The notes below the pieces were generated by a model. It saw only the letters and a list, made by a program, of their open reading frames with translations, did no database searches and was not told the DNA's origin. DNA of 64,000 nucleotides. Source: Candidatus Zixiibacteriota bacterium (GTDB lineage: Bacteria; Zixibacteria; MSB-5A5; GN15; FEB-12). Positions 17,805-26,435 of the stretch are shown piece by piece. The translations under genes and the position numbers were made by a program. Positions within the stretch are counted from its first letter, which is position 1. Every line of letters begins with the position of its first letter. Location of the stretch: positions 94,950 through 158,949 of the forward strand of contig JAJRSF010000053.1 in assembly GCA_024278935.1 (NCBI GenBank). The letters are read 5' to 3'.

Positions 17805-18641
17805 ATGAATAGCGAATATAAAAATAAAATAAACGAACATTATGCTAAACAAAATCTGTTTGATTCAATTTTACAATCAATTGATGATGCAGGGCTTGAT
17901 AGAGATAAAATATCAAGAGATGATATTTCATCTTTTGAAGAATTTCATATTGGTGGACGAGACGCAACCAGACATCTTGCGGATTTTGTGCAACTTGAAA
18001 AAGGGGTAAAGCTTCTTGATATCGGTTGTGGAATCGGTGGACCTGCTCGGACTCTTGCAGTGGAATACGAATGTGATGTTACCGGAATAGATCTGACCGA
18101 AGAGTATATCGACACTGCCAAAAGATTAACAAAGCTTGTCGGTTTAGGTGATTCGATAAAATTTCAGGTTGAAAATGCAACTGAGCTTTCTTTTGAATCA
18201 AATTCTTTTGACATTGTCTGGATGCAGCATGTTAATATGAATATTGAAAATAAAGATAAACTTTTTGCCGAAGCTCAAAGAGTCCTCAAACCTTTGGGGC
18301 AATTAGTTTTTTATGAAATACTCCAACTTAACGATGAACCTCTGAATTTCCCTGTTCTTTGGGCAAGTTCTCAAGAGCTTAGTCATCTAATTGATGAAGA
18401 TTCTTATCGGGAAAAATTAGAAAATGCTGGGCTTGTAGAAGTACAATGGGATGATAGAACTTTGTTTGCGATAATGTGGTTTGAAAGACTTGCTAAATTA
18501 AAACAAAAAAAAGAATCTCATAAATTAAACCTGAGTCAAGTTACCCATAATAATATCCCTGAAAAAGTTGCGAATGTGTTACAGAGTCTACAAGATCAAA
18601 AAATCTGCGTAGTACAAGCTGCATATTCCAAAAGACCATAA
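17805..18641 (+). CDS. Class I SAM-dependent methyltransferase
   Basis: This 278-residue protein has motif I LLDIGCGIGGPARTLA, followed by CDVTGIDLTEEYI and FDIVWMQHVNMNIENK. The GCGIGGPAR form of motif I and the WMQHVNMN post-motif resemble small-molecule methyltransferases of the sarcosine/dimethylglycine, phosphoethanolamine or quinone type. The exact acceptor cannot be called. It stands alone between the YebC terminator and a repeat-bearing gap before ruvC. Confidence 0.85.
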   Translation: MNSEYKNKINEHYAKQNLFDSILQSIDDAGLDRDKISRDDISSFEEFHIGGRDATRHLADFVQLEKGVKLLDIGCGIGGPARTLAVEYECDVTGIDLTEEYIDTAKRLTKLVGLGDSIKFQVENATELSFESNSFDIVWMQHVNMNIENKDKLFAEAQRVLKPLGQLVFYEILQLNDEPLNFPVLWASSQELSHLIDEDSYREKLENAGLVEVQWDDRTLFAIMWFERLAKLKQKKESHKLNLSQVTHNNIPEKVANVLQSLQDQKICVVQAAYSKRP

Positions 18642-18662
18642 TCACATGCTGCACTTTGAGCA

Positions 18663-18711
18663 GTCAGGAACCCCTTCCTGACTATCTAATCGTCAGGAAA
18701 GGGTTCCCGAC
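18663..18711. repeat. Pair of GTCAGGAA...TTCCTGAC palindromes in opposite orientation
   Basis: Unit one (GTCAGGAACCCCTTCCTGAC, 18663-18682) is an 8-bp stem with a 4-base loop. After nine bases comes GTCAGGAAAGGGTTCCCGAC (18692-18711), its near reverse complement, so the pair can also fold as one long hairpin. A single unit recurs at 35254-35273. No T-run follows, so it is not a normal terminator. Confidence 0.7.
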
Positions 18712-18833
18712 GACGCATTGATGAAGTTTTTTAGTTTTAGTGGGCTTTTTCTATATGAAAAATATATAATCACATACTTCTTCTAATAATTATTTTTAAT
18801 TGATATTTATTGGCAATATCTCTATGCTTTAGT

Positions 18834-19328
18834 ATGCGTATTTTAGGAATAGACCCAGGGCTAAACATAACCGGCTACGGACTTCTTGAGGTTGTTGATA
18901 ATTCTATCAAGATTGTCGAGGCAGGAGTTATCCGTCCGAATAATAAACTTCCATTTGAGCAACGTCTGCTTGAACTTGGCGATGAGCTCGACAATGTTAT
19001 TGCTCAGTTTAAACCGGATGTCATGGCAGTTGAAGAACTTTATTCGCATACAAAACATCCGAAGACATCAATTATTATGGGGCATGCTAGAGGGGTTATT
19101 TTTTACAAAGCTGCCGAAGCAAAACTGACAGTCACGCCGTACGCATCAACCAAAGTGAAAAATGCACTGACAGGCAACGGGAGAGCATCAAAACGACAGA
19201 TGCAGATGATGGTTTGCTCGACGCTTAATTTACCTGAAATTCCCGAACCTCCCGATGTTGCCGATGCCTTAGCGGTGGCGTTGTGTCACCTGCGAACCTT
19301 ACAACATCAGAAAGTAATCCAAGTATGA
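18834..19328 (+). CDS. ruvC: Holliday junction resolvase RuvC
   Basis: This 164-residue nuclease resolves Holliday junctions with RuvAB. Acidic catalytic residues lie in RILGIDPGLNITGYG (Asp), MAVEELYSHTKHPKT (Glu) and PPDVADALAVALCH (Asp pair). I chose ATG 18834, the conserved MRILGIDPG start, over the upstream in-frame ATG. The stop overlaps the ruvA start (ATGA), and ruvB follows, giving a complete ruvCAB order. Confidence 0.95.
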   Translation: MRILGIDPGLNITGYGLLEVVDNSIKIVEAGVIRPNNKLPFEQRLLELGDELDNVIAQFKPDVMAVEELYSHTKHPKTSIIMGHARGVIFYKAAEAKLTVTPYASTKVKNALTGNGRASKRQMQMMVCSTLNLPEIPEPPDVADALAVALCHLRTLQHQKVIQV

Positions 19329-19966
19329 TTCATGCTATAAAAGGGAAATTGACCCAGATTATTGAACAGTCAGCATATATCGAAAACAACGGAATGGTCT
19401 ATGAAATTTTGCTTCCATCGGGGTTGGCAGAGCGGTTAAAAAACGATGGCGAAGTTGGCAAAGAGATTCAGTTTAAAACGATATATTTTATTGAAGCAGG
19501 AGATCGCAAATCGAATCATTACCCGAAGCTTGTTGGCTTTGTTGATGAAGTCGACCGTGAGTTCTTTTCGCTGTTTACGCAAGTGCCAGGGTTAGGTGTC
19601 AAAAAAGCGTTGAAGTCTTTGGTACTTCCAATTAAAGAAATTGCCACTGCGATTGAAATGAAAGATGGTTCGGCGTTGAATAAACTTCCCGGAGTTGGCA
19701 GTCGCTTAGCTGAAAAAATTATTGCCGAACTTCATGGGAAAGCATCGAAGTTTGCTTTATCCAAAGCTGATGAACCGCTTGCCGTCATACCGACGCAAAA
19801 AGCGATGGAGCCACTTGAGGCAGAAGCGGTCGAAGTTTTAGTACAGCTACAATATAAGCAGGATGAAGCAGAACAAATGATAGCCCGAGCAGTTGAGAAT
19901 AATCCGAAAATTAAAAAAGTTGAAGATTTGATTTCGATAGTTTTCCGAAATGAAATGACTGGATAG
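19325..19966 (+). CDS. ruvA: Holliday junction branch migration protein RuvA
   Basis: This 213-residue junction-binding subunit has an N-terminal OB domain (MIHAIKGKLTQI), the two helix-hairpin-helix motifs (FTQVPGLGVKKALKSL, LNKLPGVGSRLAEKII) and a C-terminal RuvB-binding domain of about 50 residues (AEAVEVLVQLQYKQDEAEQMI). The start ATG 19325 overlaps the ruvC stop by four bases. It recognises four-way DNA and loads the RuvB motor. Confidence 0.95.
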   Translation: MIHAIKGKLTQIIEQSAYIENNGMVYEILLPSGLAERLKNDGEVGKEIQFKTIYFIEAGDRKSNHYPKLVGFVDEVDREFFSLFTQVPGLGVKKALKSLVLPIKEIATAIEMKDGSALNKLPGVGSRLAEKIIAELHGKASKFALSKADEPLAVIPTQKAMEPLEAEAVEVLVQLQYKQDEAEQMIARAVENNPKIKKVEDLISIVFRNEMTG

Positions 19967-20030
19967 TGAAATAGATATTTCTTATATTGTCTTAACAAAA
20001 TTAGCTTAAACTTAATTTAAAGGTCTAAAA

Positions 20031-21062
20031 TTGTCACGTGAAAGAATCGTATCGGGCGAACAAGTAACTCCCGAAGAAGATAGAGTACATCTCTCATTAC
20101 GTCCAAAGAAGCTCTCAGAGTATATAGGGCAGAACGAGATACGCGAAAAGATTAAAGTTGCACTTCAAGCAGCGAAAAAGCGTAAAGAATCATGTGAACA
20201 TATATTGCTATATGGTCCTCCCGGGTTAGGGAAGACGACTTTGGCTCATATAATAGCAAACGAAATGGGTTCAAAACTATATTCCACCGCCGGTCCGGCA
20301 CTACAACGGACAGGTGATTTGATGGGGATTTTGACCAACCTCAACGATGGTGACATTTTGTTTATTGATGAAATCCATCGGTTGTCGGCGACGATTGAAG
20401 AATTTATGTACCCTGCCATGGAAGATTACAAGGTTGATTTTGTTGTTGATAAAGGTGCCTTTGCCAAAGTTATCAATGTCCCACTCAAGAAGTTTACGCT
20501 TATCGGTGCTACGACCAGGGCAGGGATGTTATCGGCTCCGCTTCGTGATCGCTTTGGGTTGTACTATCATCTTGATTTTTATCCTCCTCATGAGTTAAAA
20601 GAGATTGTCACTCGGTCAGCCGATTTATTAGAATCAAAAATCGATTCAGCCGCAGCAGAAATTATTTCATTGCGTTCACGCGGGACACCTCGTATTGCTA
20701 ATCGGTTGCTTCGTCGGGTGCGTGATTTCGCCGATGTAAAATCTGATGGAAATATCACTGAAGATATAGCGATAAAAGCTCTCGATACCGAGGGTGTTGA
20801 TTCGCTTGGTTTGGATAATTTGGATCGGAAACTTCTTGAAGTAATCGTAAAGTTTTACAAAGGTGGTCCGGTTGGAATTGAAGCTTTGGCGGCGACACTT
20901 AATGAAGAGACCGATACTTTGGTGGATATGGTCGAGCCGTATCTGCTGAAGACCGGTTTTATTCAGCGTACCAAACGTGGGCGGATGGTCTCTGAAAAAG
21001 CGGTCAAACATCTGGGGTTGACTCTTCCGAATGACAATTCAAGCCAACAGAGTATGCTGTAA
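20031..21062 (+). CDS. ruvB: Holliday junction DNA helicase RuvB
   Basis: This 343-residue AAA+ motor has Walker A LLYGPPGLGKTTLAH, Walker B DILFIDEIHRLS, sensor 1 TLIGATTRAGMLS and the arginine-finger/winged-helix region RSRGTPRIANRLLRRVRDFA. The N-terminal LRPKKLSEYIGQNEIR block is diagnostic. The start is TTG at 20031 (MSRERIVSG), as no better ATG lies in frame. It drives branch migration with RuvA and completes the ruvCAB operon. Confidence 0.96.
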   Translation: MSRERIVSGEQVTPEEDRVHLSLRPKKLSEYIGQNEIREKIKVALQAAKKRKESCEHILLYGPPGLGKTTLAHIIANEMGSKLYSTAGPALQRTGDLMGILTNLNDGDILFIDEIHRLSATIEEFMYPAMEDYKVDFVVDKGAFAKVINVPLKKFTLIGATTRAGMLSAPLRDRFGLYYHLDFYPPHELKEIVTRSADLLESKIDSAAAEIISLRSRGTPRIANRLLRRVRDFADVKSDGNITEDIAIKALDTEGVDSLGLDNLDRKLLEVIVKFYKGGPVGIEALAATLNEETDTLVDMVEPYLLKTGFIQRTKRGRMVSEKAVKHLGLTLPNDNSSQQSML

Positions 21063-21080
21063 TAAACGGAGGTTTAATTT

Positions 21081-21389
21081 ATGTCTGATGAAGAATATAA
21101 GCTACTACTCGATTCAATGAGCGACCAGGTTTTTGGCAATCAGGATACTGTCGAAGATGAAAAACAACCTGAAATATTGCGAAAACTGATGCGGGAGACG
21201 GTCAAGTTTCGCGATAAACTCAAAGAAGAAACCGGCTATATCATAACTGTTGAAGATACCCGAGTAGCACTTGAAGAATTAGAACTTCATTTACAAAATA
21301 AAAAAGCTTCCAAAAATTTAACTCCCGAACAAAAAGCACTGGCACAGATTCTGATTGATACGGTTGTGCTGTATAATTACGGGCTGTAA
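21081..21389 (+). CDS. Conserved-looking small acidic protein, unknown
   Basis: This 102-residue soluble protein is mostly helical (MSDEEYKLLLDSMSDQVF, LRKLMRETVKFRDKLKEE, ALEELELHLQNKK) and has no motif I recognise. A GGAGG ribosome site (AAACGGAGGTTTAATTT) before the ATG and codon use like the neighbours support a real gene. It sits 18 bases after ruvB and 54 before queA and is probably in the same transcript. Confidence 0.65.
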   Translation: MSDEEYKLLLDSMSDQVFGNQDTVEDEKQPEILRKLMRETVKFRDKLKEETGYIITVEDTRVALEELELHLQNKKASKNLTPEQKALAQILIDTVVLYNYGL

Positions 21390-21443
21390 TTTTCTTTTGT
21401 AATAACTCGTGACAGAATCTAGAAAATATAGTATATACTCGTC

Positions 21444-22478
21444 ATGGATATTTCACTATTTGATTTTAATCTCCCCAGTGAGCTGATAGCTCAGGCACCA
21501 CCTGAAAACCGTGATGAGTCCCGTCTTCTCGTTTTAAACCGAGACAACAAATCTGTCGACACAAAATCATTTAAAGATATAACAAGTTATTTCCAAAATG
21601 GTGACTGCCTTGTTGTAAATAATACAAAAGTTTTCAAAGCACGTCTTCTTGGTAAAAGAAAAAGCGGTGGCGAGGTTGAAGTCTTTTTGGTGCGACGGTT
21701 AGAACAGCAGAACCTTTGGACAGCACTGGTGAAACCATCCCGACGGCTTAGTGAAGGTGAAGAAATTGTTTTTGGAGGTTTTACTTTACAACTGCTCTCA
21801 AATAGAGGCGAGGGAAGGTGGGATGTTCAGTTTCCAAGTCAAGAGACAGAAGAGACCGTTATCGAACAGTTCGGGCATGTGCCGCTTCCGTTATATATCA
21901 AACGTTCCGACACGCCGTCCGATGTCAGTCGTTATCAAACAATATTTGCCGACCCGACCCAAACAGGTGCGGTCGCTGCTCCAACGGCGGGCTTTCATTT
22001 CACTGATGAGATTCTTGCCGAGTTAAAAGAGATTGGGGTTGAAATTGCCGAGCTGACGCTTCATGTTGGACCGGGGACTTTTAAACCTGTCTCGGTTGAT
22101 AATATTGAAGATCATTCGGTTGACCCTGAATATGCAATTTTATCAAAAGAGACTGCTGAGAAAATTAACAAAGCTCGACGTAATGGCAACCAAGTTATTG
22201 CTGTCGGGACAACCTCGACTCGAACTTTGGAGTCTGCTGAAATTGATAATGATGGCAATCTGGTTCCATTTGAAAAGTTTGTTAATTTGTATATCCAACC
22301 AGGCTATAAATTCAAAGTTGTCGATCACCTGATTACAAATTTTCACTTACCTAAATCGTCACTTCTGATACTGATCTCTGCTTTTGCAGGGCGTGAGGAA
22401 GTGCTAGATGCCTATCAACGAGCTATCACAGAGAAATACCGTTTTTACAGCTACGGCGACGCCATGTTGATTTGGTAG
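21444..22478 (+). CDS. queA: S-adenosylmethionine:tRNA ribosyltransferase-isomerase QueA
   Basis: This 344-residue enzyme makes epoxyqueuosine in the wobble position of tRNAs by transferring the ribose of SAM. Family blocks are FNLPSELIAQAPPENRDESRLL, GGEVEVFLVR, PTAGFHFT, LHVGPGTFKPV, HSVDPEYA and the C-terminal YGDAMLI. The length is standard. It closes the ruvCAB run, a common genomic neighbourhood (ruvAB-queA). The remaining queuosine genes are not in the window. Confidence 0.95.
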   Translation: MDISLFDFNLPSELIAQAPPENRDESRLLVLNRDNKSVDTKSFKDITSYFQNGDCLVVNNTKVFKARLLGKRKSGGEVEVFLVRRLEQQNLWTALVKPSRRLSEGEEIVFGGFTLQLLSNRGEGRWDVQFPSQETEETVIEQFGHVPLPLYIKRSDTPSDVSRYQTIFADPTQTGAVAAPTAGFHFTDEILAELKEIGVEIAELTLHVGPGTFKPVSVDNIEDHSVDPEYAILSKETAEKINKARRNGNQVIAVGTTSTRTLESAEIDNDGNLVPFEKFVNLYIQPGYKFKVVDHLITNFHLPKSSLLILISAFAGREEVLDAYQRAITEKYRFYSYGDAMLIW

Positions 22479-22529
22479 GATTATCTAAGACTTAATTTTC
22501 TTAATGGAAAATAGATATAGTCAAAGTAG

Positions 22530-22554
22530 GTCAGAACCCTTTAGTGGTTCTGAC
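22530..22554. repeat. GAACCCTTTAG-loop hairpin, copy 3
   Basis: The 9-bp perfect stem GTCAGAACC / GGTTCTGAC surrounds loop CTTTAGT, 52 bases after queA. It shares inner stem and loop with the copies at 2371 and 2836, but its outer arms read GTCA/TGAC, as in the GTCAGGAA palindrome family, which hints that the two families are related. Confidence 0.7.
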
Positions 22555-22577
22555 ATCTGTTAGCGGAAATTTCCTGT

Positions 22578-22668
22578 TTCGGTAGTTCCTGATTTTTGAT
22601 TTATCAAAATTGTGAACTGCCGATTAAGTGTCAGTTCACAATTCACTTTTAGTGAATCAGGAACTGAC
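22578..22668. repeat. Two inverted copies of a ~50-base cruciform element
   Basis: Two units sit head to head: 22578-22632 (read on minus: CAGTTCACA, inner hairpin TTTTGATAAATCAAAA, then TCAGGAACT) and 22628-22668 (GTCAGTTCACA, inner hairpin ATTCACTTTTAGTGAAT, then CAGGAACTGAC). Outer arms GTCAGTTC/GAACTGAC are complementary, and the inner stems differ in sequence but keep pairing. Two more copies are in tandem at 29722-29826. An AATCAAGTTGGGAATGACATT segment shared with 3769-3789 follows. Confidence 0.75.
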
Positions 22669-22774
22669 CCAACTTGAAAATCAAGTTGGGAATGACATTA
22701 TTTAGACAGGGCAATGTCCTGTAGCTACAAGTAATGCTATTGCGTATTGGCGTTCAACATCTTATATTCCCAAA

Positions 22775-23467
22775 ATGAAAAAGGTTGCGATAATAGTAGC
22801 GGGCGGAAGCTCGGTTCGGTTCGGCGGAGAACTGCCCAAACAGTTTATGCCTCTTTGTGGAAAACCACTTATGACACATACTATTGCAAAATTTGAAAAA
22901 GCCGATTCGATTGATTCTATTCTGCTAGTTGTAGCTGAAGATTATCTGGCGTATGCATCGGAAAATATTGTCGATCCGTATAGTTTTAATAAAGTTCTGA
23001 AAATTGTCGCTGGTGGTAAAAGCCGTCGAGAGTCGGTCTTAAACGGGCTGAAAGCTCTGCCGTCAACTACGACGCATGTGGCAATTCATGATGCTGCCAG
23101 ACCGTTAGTTGCAGTCACTGATATTAACTCTGTTGTGCAAGTTGCTCAGAAAGAAAAGGCAGCGATTCTTGCATCGCAGGCAGTTGACACAATCAAACAA
23201 GTATCGGGTACGCAGATAGAAAAGACGCTTGAGCGAACGAAACTTTTTCACGCACAAACCCCGCAGGTTTTTGAGTACAATCTGATTTTGAAAGCTCATG
23301 AAACTTTTTCAGGTGATGAGTCTTTGATAACTGATGATGCCTCACTTTTAGAATTAGAAGGTTTCAAAGTTTCGATAGTAGAATCAACATCGGCGAATTT
23401 TAAAGTAACAACTCAAACAGATTTTCAATTGGCAGAAATGATTTTAGAAAAGGATTCTCATGTCTAA
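22775..23467 (+). CDS. ispD: 2-C-methyl-D-erythritol 4-phosphate cytidylyltransferase IspD
   Basis: This 230-residue enzyme couples MEP with CTP in the non-mevalonate isoprenoid pathway. The nucleotide-binding start VAIIVAGGSSVRFGGELPKQ, AIHDAARPLV and LFHAQTPQVFEYNLI, with DDASLLE, are diagnostic. The stop overlaps the start of ispF by eight bases, so the two consecutive-pathway enzymes are translationally coupled. Confidence 0.95.
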   Translation: MKKVAIIVAGGSSVRFGGELPKQFMPLCGKPLMTHTIAKFEKADSIDSILLVVAEDYLAYASENIVDPYSFNKVLKIVAGGKSRRESVLNGLKALPSTTTHVAIHDAARPLVAVTDINSVVQVAQKEKAAILASQAVDTIKQVSGTQIEKTLERTKLFHAQTPQVFEYNLILKAHETFSGDESLITDDASLLELEGFKVSIVESTSANFKVTTQTDFQLAEMILEKDSHV

Positions 23468-23939
23468 TATACGAGTTGGTCAAGGATTTGATGTTCACAA
23501 ATTCGCAGAAAATCGTGCCCTCATTATCGGCGGTGTAACTATCGCTCATGATTTTGGTTTAGACGGTCATTCCGATGCCGATGTGTTGACCCACGCAATT
23601 ATGGATGCACTTCTCGGAGCTGCCGGGCTTGCTGATATAGGCACATACTTTCCACCATCAGATGAAAAGTACAAAGATGCCAATTCACTTGAACTTTTAA
23701 AAGTGGTTCAAGGGTTACTTTATGACAAAGGTTTTAGAAAAATTATTAACATAGATTCAATTATCATGGCAGAAGCACCTAAGATGCTTAGGCATATTCC
23801 GGAGATGAAAAAAATATTGGCTCATATACTCTCAATTAATATTTCTCAAATTGGAATCAAAGCAACCACAACCGAACGATTAGGATTTGTCGGGCGTAAA
23901 CAAGGAATCGCAGCCTCGGCTGTCTGTTTGATCGAGTAA
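23460..23939 (+). CDS. ispF: 2-C-methyl-D-erythritol 2,4-cyclodiphosphate synthase IspF
   Basis: This 159-residue trimeric zinc enzyme of the MEP pathway has metal ligands in VGQGFDVHKF (Asp, His) and the DGHSDADVLTHAIMDALLGA block, followed by LADIGTYFPPSD and the C-terminal ATTTERLGFVGRKQGIAA. The length is typical. It overlaps ispD, and DedA follows two bases later. Confidence 0.96.
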   Translation: MSNIRVGQGFDVHKFAENRALIIGGVTIAHDFGLDGHSDADVLTHAIMDALLGAAGLADIGTYFPPSDEKYKDANSLELLKVVQGLLYDKGFRKIINIDSIIMAEAPKMLRHIPEMKKILAHILSINISQIGIKATTTERLGFVGRKQGIAASAVCLIE

Positions 23940-23940
23940 G

Positions 23941-24570
23941 ATGTTTGAGAATTTAGATACAATAAACCAATGGTTAGATATTCTTTTTTCGTATGGAACG
24001 ATATGGGTCTATGTCGTGATTTTCGCTGCTTGTTTTATCGAAAACATATTTCCGCCATTTCCCGGGGACACATTTATAATCGCATCGGGTGCTTTGGTGG
24101 CTCTTGAAAGACTGGATTTGTACTTTGCTTTTATTTCAGTTTTGCTTGGTGGGATTTTCTCTGTGATGGTGATATATTATTTTGGAAAAAACAAAGGATA
24201 CGAATTTTTTAAAAAGAAAAATTATAAAATATACACTGAAGAAGATATAGGTAAAAGTCAGGTCTATTTTCAAAAATACGGCGCTTTGATATTAATCTTT
24301 TCGCGTTTCTTTGTTGGTTTCAGGTCGGCTTTGGCACTTGCTGCAGGAGTCGGGCAGTATCAGGCAGGGAAGATGTTTCTCTATACTCTGATTTCATACA
24401 TTTTATTTACATCATTGCTCATGTATGCGGCGATAGCGTTTGTTGAAAATTATGACAATCTCGCTGTTTTAATCAAAACCTATAATTGGATTGTTTTACC
24501 ACTCTTGATTATCGGTCTTGTTTTGTATATAATAAGCAAGTTGAAAACTCAAAAGGATATACAAGAATGA
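23941..24570 (+). CDS. DedA family membrane protein
   Basis: This 209-residue protein has four or five membrane segments and the DedA/SNARE-associated (VTT) motifs CFIENIFPPFPGDTFIIASGAL, YYFGKNKG and LIFSRFFVGFRSALALAAGVG. DedA proteins are thought to flip polyprenyl phosphate or phospholipids and to support envelope integrity. Placement between ispDF and ddl (isoprenoid precursor and peptidoglycan genes) fits a polyprenyl-phosphate role, though that is inference. Its stop overlaps the ddl start (ATGA). Confidence 0.9.
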   Translation: MFENLDTINQWLDILFSYGTIWVYVVIFAACFIENIFPPFPGDTFIIASGALVALERLDLYFAFISVLLGGIFSVMVIYYFGKNKGYEFFKKKNYKIYTEEDIGKSQVYFQKYGALILIFSRFFVGFRSALALAAGVGQYQAGKMFLYTLISYILFTSLLMYAAIAFVENYDNLAVLIKTYNWIVLPLLIIGLVLYIISKLKTQKDIQE

Positions 24571-25595
24571 AAATACTTTTACTAGCCGGCGGTGAATCAA
24601 ACGAGCGAGCAGTTTCGCTAGATTCAGGGCAGGCAATATATGATGCACTCCAAAGACTTGAACATATTGTCTATGCGATAGATCCAATCTCAGGCAAGTC
24701 ATTGCTGAATAGTGATGGAACTTATATCGAATACCCTACCGATGAAAGCGGTCGGGCTATTGTGCCACCGAGAGCATCGGGTTGGTCGCTTGCCAAGACA
24801 CTCGGGTCGCCGGCGTTTCAGGATATTGATATTGTCTTTATCGCCATGCATGGTGGCTTTGGCGAAGATGGTATGCTTCAGTGTCTGCTTGAAATAGCCG
24901 GGAGAAAACATACCGGGTCTGAGATGGAAGCCTCGGCGATTGCGATGGATAAGGCAATCGCAAAACGTCTTTGTTTTTCTGCGGATATTAAAACAGCGAA
25001 GTTCAAAAATTATCGTATTCAAGATGGCGAAGTATCAGATGAAATAGTTAACGAGATTATAAACAATTTCAAGTTACCAGTTATTGTGAAACCGAATGAT
25101 GGTGGTTCGACGATTGCTCTTTCTAAAGTGAATAAAAAAGAAGAACTGCTTGATGCTCTCAGGTTGTGTGCCAATGAATCTCAAAATGTTTTGATTGAAC
25201 AATTTATCAGCGGTCGTGAAATCACTGCCGCGGTGCTCGATGGAAAAGCACTTCCGATAGTTGAAATTAAAACGCAAAATGAATTGTATGATTACGAAGC
25301 AAAGTATAAAAAAGGACTTACCGAGTATATTGTTCCTGCCAAAATTTCAGATGAGCTGACTGTAAAGATTCAAGAAGCAGCAGTAGAGATTTATGAGATC
25401 ATAGGATGTGCCGGTCTTGCCAGAGCTGACTTTATTTTAGATGAAAAGAACGATTTTTATTTTCTGGAATTAAATACTCTTCCCGGAATGACAGAACTTT
25501 CTCTCGCACCAATGGCTGCCAAAGCAAGCGGTCTTGATTTTGACAATTTAATAAAACGGATGATTGAATCCGCACAAGAAATGAAATTGAAATAA
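24567..25595 (+). CDS. ddl: D-alanine--D-alanine ligase
   Basis: This 342-residue ATP-grasp ligase has KILLLAGGESNERAVSLDSG, FIAMHGGFGEDGMLQ, HTGSEMEASAIAMDKAIAK, PVIVKPNDGGSTIAL, and the metal/ATP end motif RADFILDEKNDFYFLELNTL PGMTELS. It makes the D-Ala-D-Ala stem end of peptidoglycan. I chose ATG 24567, which overlaps the dedA stop by four bases and gives the canonical N-terminus; the 27 upstream in-frame residues lie inside dedA. A D-lactate or D-serine specificity cannot be excluded from sequence alone. Confidence 0.92.
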   Translation: MKILLLAGGESNERAVSLDSGQAIYDALQRLEHIVYAIDPISGKSLLNSDGTYIEYPTDESGRAIVPPRASGWSLAKTLGSPAFQDIDIVFIAMHGGFGEDGMLQCLLEIAGRKHTGSEMEASAIAMDKAIAKRLCFSADIKTAKFKNYRIQDGEVSDEIVNEIINNFKLPVIVKPNDGGSTIALSKVNKKEELLDALRLCANESQNVLIEQFISGREITAAVLDGKALPIVEIKTQNELYDYEAKYKKGLTEYIVPAKISDELTVKIQEAAVEIYEIIGCAGLARADFILDEKNDFYFLELNTLPGMTELSLAPMAAKASGLDFDNLIKRMIESAQEMKLK

Positions 25596-25597
25596 TT

Positions 25598-26368
25598 ATG
25601 ACTGATAAATTACAACCTAAAGCAATAATATTTGATCTTGGTTCGACTCTTATAGAGTATGAGAAAATTCCATGGGCGGAAATGTCTATACAGAGCATGA
25701 AAGATGTTGCCAAGTTTTTACGGAAGAAAAAAATCGAGATTCCTCAGGACGAAGAATTTTTAAAGTTATTTGAAGATGTTAAAGCTGATTATCGGAAGCT
25801 TGCCTCTGATAAATATATTGAATGGACAGTTCCGAAAGCTACTGAATCTCTTCTGAAAAAATTGTCTATTGAGTATGATGATAAACTTATAGATGGAATG
25901 TTTGAAGCGTATTATAGACAGGTTGAAAAAAATCTTTCTATCTATGAAGACACCGCTGAAACTCTTGAGCTTATTAAAACAAAGGGACTGACTATTGGTT
26001 TAGTTTCCAATACGATTTTTCCTGAATCGGCTCATCTGAAAGAATTGAAAAAATTTAAAATAGATAAATATTTTGATTTTACTCTCTTTAGTTCGACCTT
26101 TGGTTTGCGAAAACCTCATCCTGATATTTTTTATAAAGCAGCAAATTTGGCAGGCTATGCACTCTCGGAATGTGTCTATATCGGTGATCGGTATTTAGAA
26201 GATTTCACTGGGCCGGAGTCTATTGGGATGCATGCGATACTCAAGAAAATTGACAAGCGTGAGTATCCTGACAATATGCCAAAGTCTATGCGGACTATTT
26301 CAACATTGTCCGAACTTGTTGAACATATTGATTTAATTGAAGAAGAGTTAGAAGTAAACGAAGAATAA
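25598..26368 (+). CDS. HAD family hydrolase
   Basis: This 256-residue haloacid-dehalogenase-fold protein has motif I IIFDLGSTLIEY, where the usual DxD second acid is replaced (DLGST), motif II GLVSNT, motif III RKPHPDIFYKA and motif IV YIGDRYLEDFTG. The DLG variant keeps the nucleophile Asp but lacks the general acid two residues later, seen in some dehalogenase-like and pseudo-phosphatase members. It is two bases after ddl and so in the same operon. The substrate is unknown. Confidence 0.85.
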   Translation: MTDKLQPKAIIFDLGSTLIEYEKIPWAEMSIQSMKDVAKFLRKKKIEIPQDEEFLKLFEDVKADYRKLASDKYIEWTVPKATESLLKKLSIEYDDKLIDGMFEAYYRQVEKNLSIYEDTAETLELIKTKGLTIGLVSNTIFPESAHLKELKKFKIDKYFDFTLFSSTFGLRKPHPDIFYKAANLAGYALSECVYIGDRYLEDFTGPESIGMHAILKKIDKREYPDNMPKSMRTISTLSELVEHIDLIEEELEVNEE

Positions 26369-26425
26369 GAACTATTATAAATAGCATGAACTATTATAAA
26401 TAGTGTGAACTATCTTAAATCATAA
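26369..26425. repeat. Three tandem copies of a 19-base unit
   Basis: GAACTATTATAAATAGCAT, GAACTATTATAAATAGTGT and GAACTATCTTAAATCATAA follow one another directly between the HAD and M42 genes. Each contains a small CTATT/AATAG inverted repeat. The spacing, about two helical turns, could suit a protein-binding array, or this may be simple replication slippage. Confidence 0.8.
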
Positions 26426-26435
26426 GGATTGCACA

